Shown: positions 58,901 to 64,000 of the stretch, one piece after another | Numbering within the stretch: the first letter of the stretch is position 1 | Layout: every line of letters begins with the position of its first letter | Source: an uncultured Bacteroidia bacterium | GTDB lineage: Bacteria > Bacteroidota > Bacteroidia > Bacteroidales > F082 | NCBI GenBank assembly: GCA_902801465.1 | Contig: CADCIH010000011.1 | Coordinates: 1 to 64,000 of the forward strand | Reading direction: 5' to 3' | Length of the DNA: 64,000 bases | Notes under the pieces: model-generated | Told to the model about the DNA's origin: nothing | The model's input: the letters and a program-made list of their open reading frames with translations, nothing else | Databases searched by the model: none | Made by a program: the position numbers and the translations under genes

Positions 58901-61054
58901 TTTTATAAAACTCAAAGTACACCTCCAACCATCTCCAATTGGTATCAAAAAAGTACTGTCCCCAACTACGACCATCTCCTTACAACATGTTTTGATTACA
59001 TGTAAACACTTATAAAGGAAAGACCCATTGTCCAATAACAAATCCTTTTCAAAGGCTTCAAAAAAATACGCGCAATTATCCGATCTAAAAACAGATATTA
59101 ATAATTCATCAGCCCAATATCTTTCTATTGTGTCTTCAGAAAGCAATACTCTTATTAATTCAACCAATTTGTCATTATTGTCAATCAAATAGTCTTCAAC
59201 CCACAAACGAAAGGCTCGTCTAATTGCAGGCTCATTACCCAAATTCACGAAAAAGTCTTCCGGCTTCGAATATTCGTCATATTTTTCTGAAACAAACCTT
59301 TCCAACGCCCAATCTTCCAATATATCATGCGTCGGAGAATACTTTCGATTATTATTCTCTTGAAATACAATTTCATCATTTTCCAAACAGACAAGCGCAT
59401 CAGCATCTATGGAATCGTCAGGTTTTGTGAAAAGTTTCATCTCTTTGGCTCTTTTCACTGCGATGTTCATAAAAGCTTTCTCTCTCTTTATCGGCAAACC
59501 GTTTTTTGTGTTCTGCGCATCTACTACCAAAGCATTCCATAACAAGTCTTTAAATCCAGAAATAGTAAGATTTGAAAAGTCGTTTTTTGCTTTGTCAATA
59601 ACTCGCAATGCAAAATCCAGATATTTTGGACATTGCAGTAATTGCTTTATTTTTTCATTATCTAATAATGAGCTTAGATTAGGATATTTTTGAGACGCAA
59701 TTAACAATTCGGTCTCGTCAAGTTGCGGTATCTCTATTATTTGTTGACGATTCCAACCAAAATCAAACTTTAATGAAAGCAAATCCAATGCGTATTTACG
59801 AGATGCCAAAACAACCTTAATATCTGGATAATCTTTAATCAATGTCAAGAATTGCCTAAAAGCACATTCTGGATCCGACTCCAAGAGTTTCTCAAAACTA
59901 TCAATAAAAACTATCTTCTCTGGAATTAGCGAAACGCATGAAAAGATATCATCAACGGGCTCTTTTATCCCTATATTGGACAATACATTTGCAAGTGTTG
60001 GCTCATTATACTGATCAGCCCTGAAGACAAACACACTCCCATTAGGAAAGTCTTTTTTCAGTAAATCTTTAACCACTGCGGTTTTCCCCACGCCCGGTTT
60101 GCCAATAACGATTGTAATTTGAGAATTATGGATAGAATCCGCTATACTCTCAATCAATTCAGTTCTCTGAAAATGAATTTCCTTATTTCCATATCCAATC
60201 GTTGTTTTAACAGGTCGCAGTATTGCCAGGCTATCATTTTGCAATTTCTTTATAGCTGCACTAAATGGAGTTATTTGACTTAAATCAAAGTGCTTATAAA
60301 AATCTTGTTCTTTTACACTTTCCAATGAAACACTTCCGCCGTTAAGATTAAGGCTTGAAACATAAGAATATAGGCTATTCCATATTTCTTCCTCGTTCAA
60401 TGTTGATGAACTATTCTTACACAACTTGATGAGATTCAGAAAATAAGTCTTGCAAATACTCCCTTCGTTCAAAAAATCGTATTCCAAAACATCAACACAT
60501 TTCAAAAACTCCCATAATGTTTCGTCTGTCAGTTCAACATTGTTATTCGCTTCCTTTAATAATGCACGAAAAACATCCAATTGTTCCTTTTTAGCTTTTA
60601 TCCGATTTACTTCAGAAACAAAATCGGTCGCGCTTGAATGTGTATTAGCCCAGTTTAATATCGATTTTAGATGATTTCTTTCACTCTTTGTCAGTCCGCT
60701 TTTGACAACAACAAGTCTGTCTTTCTCTTTATTAAAAACAGAAGTATTATTATAATCTTTCCAAAAGGCTGAAAACACTTCTTTGCATAACTCGTTTTTT
60801 TCAGTAAAGGTTATTTCATGTTTGATTTGTATCAACATCCGATGTTCACCTTCATCTGATTTAGCAACAACAAGCAAATCATCTGTTTCATATCCTCTGT
60901 TTGTCACTTGTAGTGCAATTTCAGATATTCTTGTTGATTGTAAACAAGGGACATCGCCTCCAACCAACATAGTTACAAGGAATGCCGTTTGAACATTTTG
61001 TTCAAAAATTGTACCTCCACCACCTTTCTGAAAAACACTTCCTTTTTCTGACAT
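55997..61054 (-). CDS. Giant nuclease-STAND NTPase, putative Avs-like antiviral protein
   Basis: A 1685-residue protein. Residues 1-120 look like a PD-(D/E)xK (Cap4/Mrr-type) nuclease: GGGGTIFEQNVQTAF with E18, TDDLLVV with D58/D59, and LIQIKHE with Q76-x-K78. After a linker comes a STAND P-loop NTPase with Walker A GKPGVGKT (318-325), Walker B IVFIDSFEKL (381-390) and VVLASRK (414-420). More than 1000 residues of helical sequence follow, with no family I recognise; in Avs proteins this part senses phage proteins. The AT-rich composition, unlike the neighbours, and a setting between a broken type I system and a type II R-M system suggest acquired defence. Function is inferred from architecture only. 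Confidence 0.72.
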   Translation of the reverse strand: MSEKGSVFQKGGGGTIFEQNVQTAFLVTMLVGGDVPCLQSTRISEIALQVTNRGYETDDLLVVAKSDEGEHRMLIQIKHEITFTEKNELCKEVFSAFWKDYNNTSVFNKEKDRLVVVKSGLTKSERNHLKSILNWANTHSSATDFVSEVNRIKAKKEQLDVFRALLKEANNNVELTDETLWEFLKCVDVLEYDFLNEGSICKTYFLNLIKLCKNSSSTLNEEEIWNSLYSYVSSLNLNGGSVSLESVKEQDFYKHFDLSQITPFSAAIKKLQNDSLAILRPVKTTIGYGNKEIHFQRTELIESIADSIHNSQITIVIGKPGVGKTAVVKDLLKKDFPNGSVFVFRADQYNEPTLANVLSNIGIKEPVDDIFSCVSLIPEKIVFIDSFEKLLESDPECAFRQFLTLIKDYPDIKVVLASRKYALDLLSLKFDFGWNRQQIIEIPQLDETELLIASQKYPNLSSLLDNEKIKQLLQCPKYLDFALRVIDKAKNDFSNLTISGFKDLLWNALVVDAQNTKNGLPIKREKAFMNIAVKRAKEMKLFTKPDDSIDADALVCLENDEIVFQENNNRKYSPTHDILEDWALERFVSEKYDEYSKPEDFFVNLGNEPAIRRAFRLWVEDYLIDNNDKLVELIRVLLSEDTIERYWADELLISVFRSDNCAYFFEAFEKDLLLDNGSFLYKCLHVIKTCCKEMVVVGDSTFLIPIGDGWRCTLSFIKDHVEQLNGIRVPIISFMVDWYNKLLLKYDHVGIEEQSTAKSIVLYYIGEIENGSLVLDNNEFYEKSLISILFDLAAISKEEIISLVNRCYEQKKNKYSWKLHSFYEKVKERVLYGVGNVHFVNELPELVIEVAWKEWKYTPIEEGFSDDHALYLPHQLHEDECWGIKCAHYFPSGIYKTPFYNLLKYHLKKGLIFIVEFINYAVDFYVNAPDIQYKIDVTKVDVLIDDQTVSSKHACAELWMAFRAHSVTSYLLESLLMSLEKYLLEIARIASEVSRNILSYTFDYILKNSNNIAPVAVLSSVTMAYPKEVGASMLPLFSVKEFYDWDLNRALQEPASMAIYDHRIPFAQKERGESNKLPHRTQYRRGLLDFVLDYQYNIRTLNKELFKVFDVLKQRSQGSGDVVWEKNLLEMDIRNHEIGEYDPKLGGFLVAPKYNEKINDFIKDNQDEYDCYQESSKHAGLMQKAWGNNDLIGFEDWIECYSYYSKNDKEAVPIEMKLLDRPITLAYLGLSRFSKDISTDQKEWCIDKLYQSIIDIIQEANCRGFDVQIKYNLMEKDIALSSFHLLMDNASNEDDENAIALLVVYMLIAPFANFELEKNISYFRESFFVHYPTMVKRIWLVFIALSVYRKRIGYYYRCESESQLQKEDDFIYSQLTNKGLSLDLQEISFDKCDRYILYKAFVSTPIHFEDSDFYNFIMHTLPIIIGDLQREEENSVLIQVDYELTTNIERYLALCLLDSDTCYSTPMFKMLIEAALCHKQIIRYGRNELQDFVDYVLDYFVVKLYDKGVAKASEDIYKKEIEHFWYLWNVFDELIPDNSNHPLIQKLLFDIQYLLADDKGILNEDNWKVLENKKEFYKRILTGKGKYYVASAIKVFSTIGNKAFMPDGISWISDLLKNDSTLCGCLNFTQAEKWIKRLFYDHISSIKSNKRLIEDYLWILNKMVELGSSSAYFIRENVITYKKTK

Positions 61055-61356
61055 ATTCTTATTGTACGATTACCCCTCCCATCAACCTCTGTAGCAATCC
61101 TTCCCGAGTTTGAATGGAGAACTTATTTGTTCGATGTTAATCAATTCGTTTGGCCATCCCCCTCTTTCAGTATTCTCTTTTCTACCGTAAATACTAGTAA
61201 TGAATTGCAAAAATAACCAATTTGCATGAGATTATCAAATCTGCCAACCTTTTTCAGGAAAAGCCATTGTATTTTAATTTGCACTCGAAAATATTTACCG
61301 AAAAACACGCATTTCCTAAAAAAAATACTTATCTTTGTGGCCGAAATCTAAACAAC
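61055..61356. promoter_or_regulatory. Divergent intergenic promoter region of the defence island
   Basis: No gene seen in these 302 bp. CAAAAATA at 61208-61215 (minus-strand TATTTTTG) with CAAA at 61236-61239 (TTTG, spacing 20) forms a good Bacteroidota promoter for the STAND gene, leaving a leader of about 150 nt. TATCTTTG at 61330-61337 serves the HindVP gene with a short leader. An in-frame ATG at 61222 lies upstream of that box and is not used as start. Confidence 0.6.
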
Positions 61357-62469
61357 ATGTTTATGTTAAACAAAGACATCAGGCCTGGACTGTTTGGTCA
61401 AAAGCATTCAAACCGTGCATACGATAAAGGCAAGGGCTGGGGAAAAAACGAATTTAACAGCTCGTTCCCTGCTTCACTAATAGCCTATATGTCATCTAAA
61501 GGACTTCAACCGGTCTATATCTGTCTTGACAAGAGACTAAATGTGGTTCACAAATACATTAGCGGTGAAGAACTGTTCGGACTTGATCCGCTCTCGGATG
61601 ATTTGTATTACAGTTTTGAGACGAGTTTTCCTCCCTATGAACAGTATTTCATAGGATTGAAGAAAAACGAGCATATCGACCTTGTACTCTATTCTTTGAA
61701 AGATGGGAAAGTGCCCTTGAGAGGCCTTGAGATTAAGTTGACCGCATTGCCCGACAGTTCGACTAGACATCACAAGGACGAGAAGCAAAGTTGTGAAGTC
61801 GTTGTCCGAAACCCAACAATTTGTTATTTAGCATGCAGCATCTGCGAAAAATATAAAACATCAAAACAGAAGCAACACCTAAGGAATTTACTCTCTGGCG
61901 TGCCCAACATAGAACACTGGAGCGAGCAAAACAGTGTCGGGCCGCACTACAAATTAATTTGTGATGCTATTGTCCGTGTCATGGCTGACATGGTAAAGCA
62001 GCAAGCCCCTATCATGATACAACCAGTTTGGAAAACCGACATGCGGTCAAGGCTGACAGATGATTGTTTGGACGTATTTGTCTGGTCAAATATTGCCCTG
62101 ATGAAAATCTGCACCGATGCTGGATTTGCCGTTAAGAAGAATAAAGATGGTTCGGAGAACTATTCCTTAAGTCGCTTTAACAGAACGGTGGTATGGCTGT
62201 ATCGCATGCTCTTTGAGTATGTCACCTACAATGGCGTGTTCGACTATGCTAAAATCACCTCCCTTATGTCAAGTGGTGGGAGGAACGACAAAGCTTTTTC
62301 CGCAAACGGAAATGCAACATTCGCCTATTTGAAATGCCCAGAATTGGCACACCCACGTATCGGTAAAAACGAGATAAAGAACATCATACAGGGGAATGGA
62401 CAATTACTTTTACAGCCCGAAAGACGCTTTGACGCGATCATCGTGAACACCCCTGATCTATTTGAATGA
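61357..62469 (+). CDS. HindVP-family type II restriction endonuclease
   Basis: A 370-residue restriction enzyme of the HindVP family (HindV, recognising GRCGYC in Haemophilus). The PD-(D/E)xK core is visible as D108 (HIDLVLYSL) and E125-x-K127 (GLEIKLTALPD). The start is ATG 61357, 19 bp after the -7 box. The stop overlaps the methyltransferase start by four bases (ATGA). Specificity in this organism is not proven but would be expected to match its methylase. Confidence 0.85.
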   Translation: MFMLNKDIRPGLFGQKHSNRAYDKGKGWGKNEFNSSFPASLIAYMSSKGLQPVYICLDKRLNVVHKYISGEELFGLDPLSDDLYYSFETSFPPYEQYFIGLKKNEHIDLVLYSLKDGKVPLRGLEIKLTALPDSSTRHHKDEKQSCEVVVRNPTICYLACSICEKYKTSKQKQHLRNLLSGVPNIEHWSEQNSVGPHYKLICDAIVRVMADMVKQQAPIMIQPVWKTDMRSRLTDDCLDVFVWSNIALMKICTDAGFAVKKNKDGSENYSLSRFNRTVVWLYRMLFEYVTYNGVFDYAKITSLMSSGGRNDKAFSANGNATFAYLKCPELAHPRIGKNEIKNIIQGNGQLLLQPERRFDAIIVNTPDLFE

Positions 62470-63458
62470 ATTATGAATTGCCTATGAGAGTAGTAGATTT
62501 ATTTTGTGGCTGCGGAGGTCTGAGTCTCGGTTTTCAGAAAGCAGGCTTTAATGTTGTTGCCGCCTATGACAAGTGGGAAGCCGCACTAAATGTCTATCGC
62601 CTTAATTTCGACCATCCCGCCGAAGACATGGACTTGAACAATGTGCAGGCCAGTGCAATTGCTATTGGCCAGTTTCAGCCCGACATGATTATTGGCGGAC
62701 CGCCTTGTCAGGACTTTTCGTCGGCAGGCAAGCGCAATGAAGATGGAGGTCGTGGCAACCTCACCGTGCATTACGCGCAAATCATCAGCCGTGTCCGCCC
62801 AAAATGGTTCGTCATGGAAAATGTCGCCCGCATCACAAAAACACAGAAACTCGTCGAAGCAAAGACCATATTCAAAGAAGCGGGCTACGGACTCTCTCAG
62901 CAGGTTCTTGACGCATCGCTCTGCGGCGTTCCCCAGCAGCGCAAGCGATTCTTCCTCATTGGCAAACTTCGAGAAACGGACGGCTTTATGGAGCCGTTCA
63001 TCAATAGCGACCTCGCCGCCAAGCCCATGACCCTGCGCGACTATTTCGGTGATTCTCTCGGCATTGAGTATTACTACCGCCACCCGCGAAGTTACATCCG
63101 TCGCGGCATATTCAGCATCGATGAGCCAAGCCCTACCATTCGTGGAGTCAACCGCCCTATGCCTGAAGGTTACAAAATACACGCTAACGACCCTGTACAG
63201 TCTAAAGAGGGAATCCGCTCGCTTACCACTCATGAGCGTAGCTTAATCCAGACGTTTCCCAGTGATTTTAAGTTTGTCGGAAACAAAACTGACATAGAAC
63301 AAATGATAGGTAACGCAGTGCCAGTCAACCTCGCAAAGTATGTGGCCACTGCTATTACCAAATACATTGCAAGTCCCCACCAGCACCGCAGCCTAGAACT
63401 TGACTTCGATAATTGGGAACCTGAAGAACGCCTCTCATGGTGCGTTAGCGAACCGTGA
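62466..63458 (+). CDS. DNA (cytosine-5) methyltransferase
   Basis: A 330-residue C5-methyltransferase protecting host DNA from the adjacent HindVP enzyme. Motif I DLFCGCGGLSLGF (11-23), motif IV GGPPCQDFS with nucleophile C81, motif VI MENV (117-120), motif VIII QQRKRFF (157-163) and a C-terminal motif X near GNAVPVNLAKYVA. The target-recognition region is short. Coupled to the endonuclease gene by an ATGA overlap, with the REase first. Confidence 0.94.
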   Translation: MNYELPMRVVDLFCGCGGLSLGFQKAGFNVVAAYDKWEAALNVYRLNFDHPAEDMDLNNVQASAIAIGQFQPDMIIGGPPCQDFSSAGKRNEDGGRGNLTVHYAQIISRVRPKWFVMENVARITKTQKLVEAKTIFKEAGYGLSQQVLDASLCGVPQQRKRFFLIGKLRETDGFMEPFINSDLAAKPMTLRDYFGDSLGIEYYYRHPRSYIRRGIFSIDEPSPTIRGVNRPMPEGYKIHANDPVQSKEGIRSLTTHERSLIQTFPSDFKFVGNKTDIEQMIGNAVPVNLAKYVATAITKYIASPHQHRSLELDFDNWEPEERLSWCVSEP

Positions 63459-63512
63459 AGAAGAGAAGCAACAACGGGGCAAGACAAAAGCCCTATAAAG
63501 TATACAAATTCC

Positions 63513-63543
63513 TTTGTAAATATTGCTTCTTTTCTTATTTTTG
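63513..63543 (+). promoter_or_regulatory. Promoter of cyuA-like gene
   Basis: TTTG (63513-63516), 19-bp spacer, TATTTTTG (63536-63543): a textbook Bacteroidota -33/-7 pair, 15 bp before the start. Confidence 0.65.
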
Positions 63544-63558
63544 CCAAAAAATAATACA

Positions 63559-64000
63559 ATGGACAAAAGCGATTGTTGTTACCAGTCTTATCTGGCCATC
63601 CTGAAAGAAGAACTTGTGCCCGCCATGGGCTGTACTGAACCCATCTGCCTCGCCTACGCTGCAGCCAAGGCTCGTGAATTGTTGGGCACCATGCCCAAAC
63701 GCGTGGAGATTAAAGCCAGCGGCAACATCATCAAGAACGTGAAGAGCGTCATCGTGCCCAACACCAAAGGCATGAAGGGCCTGAAAGCCTCCGTGGCAGC
63801 GGGCATCGTGGCCGGCAACCCCGACAAGGCTCTGGAGGTCATCGCCGAAGTCACCCCCGAACAGAAACAACAAATCGTCAAGTTCCTCGACGACACCCTG
63901 ATGACCATCGTACCGCTTAACGTCATCGCCCAACTCGACGTCACCGTGACCCTATACGACGGCAACCAATCGGCAAGCGTGCGTATTGCAGGACACCATA
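63559..64000 (+). CDS. L-cysteine desulfidase / UPF0597 family protein (partial)
   Basis: The first 147 residues of a CyuA/UPF0597-type protein, related to the iron-sulfur L-serine dehydratase alpha chain. The N-terminal EELVPAMGCTEPICLAYAAAKA with its cluster-binding Cys, the SGNIIKNVKSVIVPNTKG block and SVAAGIVAGNPDKALEV are all typical. Such enzymes degrade cysteine to pyruvate, ammonia and sulfide. The gene is cut by the window edge. It marks the right boundary of the defence island. Confidence 0.85.
   Translation, partial: MDKSDCCYQSYLAILKEELVPAMGCTEPICLAYAAAKARELLGTMPKRVEIKASGNIIKNVKSVIVPNTKGMKGLKASVAAGIVAGNPDKALEVIAEVTPEQKQQIVKFLDDTLMTIVPLNVIAQLDVTVTLYDGNQSASVRIAGHH

Noticed and set aside
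61222..61356. Extended N terminus of the HindVP enzyme from ATG 61222
   Set aside because: It would start upstream of the -7 box at 61330-61337 and adds 45 residues not expected for the family.

Overview
The window looks like the chromosome of an uncultured Bacteroidales (Bacteroidota). Three things support this. Promoters repeatedly carry the Bacteroidota -7 box TAnnTTTG and start codons lack Shine-Dalgarno sequences. One secreted peptidase ends in a type IX secretion (T9SS) sorting domain, and a PorV/PorQ-like barrel is present. The gene forms (split transketolase, S16 with a long acidic tail, CASTOR/POLLUX channel) also fit. Most of the window is moderately GC-rich; 55.9-61.3 kb is visibly AT-rich. 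I saw no rRNA, tRNA or CRISPR array.

Layout. 0-8.2 kb: rarA, a CASTOR/POLLUX-type channel, a C69 dipeptidase, and a minus-strand operon DUF456 / transketolase N-terminal subunit / transketolase C-terminal subunit, the last fused to a LOG-type nucleotide phosphoribohydrolase domain. 8.3-11.2 kb: two outer-membrane proteins. 11.2-19.7 kb: a long minus-strand run with hypB, a multi-cluster flavin/iron-sulfur oxidoreductase, hypA, a small membrane protein, a DUF5692 membrane protein, trxA, DUF58 and threonine aldolase. No hydrogenase structural gene is visible beside the Hyp nickel chaperones. 19.8-26.2 kb: a T9SS-exported M28 peptidase and a DnaE polymerase with a proofreading exonuclease fused at its N terminus.

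26.4-33.8 kb is an accessory region: a WYL regulator next to a palindromic operator that appears to control a small gene plus a DnaQ-like exonuclease; a Nmad2-Nmad3 putative nucleotide-modification cassette; an orphan XRE regulator; a frameshifted gene; a PLD-like protein; a RelB/PIN toxin-antitoxin pair; and a RhuM-Fic/Doc fusion. A hairpin terminator with a near-identical loop recurs three times here.

33.9-54.4 kb is mostly housekeeping: nitroreductase, YbaK, GH20 hexosaminidase, DMT permeases, MscS channel, S16, YebC, dTDP-rhamnose reductase, phosphosugar mutase, RecA, endonuclease III, PnuC, LolD and TPR proteins. 54.4-63.5 kb is a defence island: a 3' fragment of a type I restriction hsdR, an internally deleted IS3-family element, a 1685-residue nuclease-STAND NTPase protein resembling the Avs antiviral architecture, and a HindVP-type restriction enzyme with its C5 methyltransferase. 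The window ends inside a cysteine desulfidase/serine dehydratase-like gene.

Several families of short simple repeats (GGAAAACGG/GGAAAGT, AAAAGAT, GAATTAA) fill intergenic gaps. Some are read into reading frames, where they form C termini or in-frame insertions.
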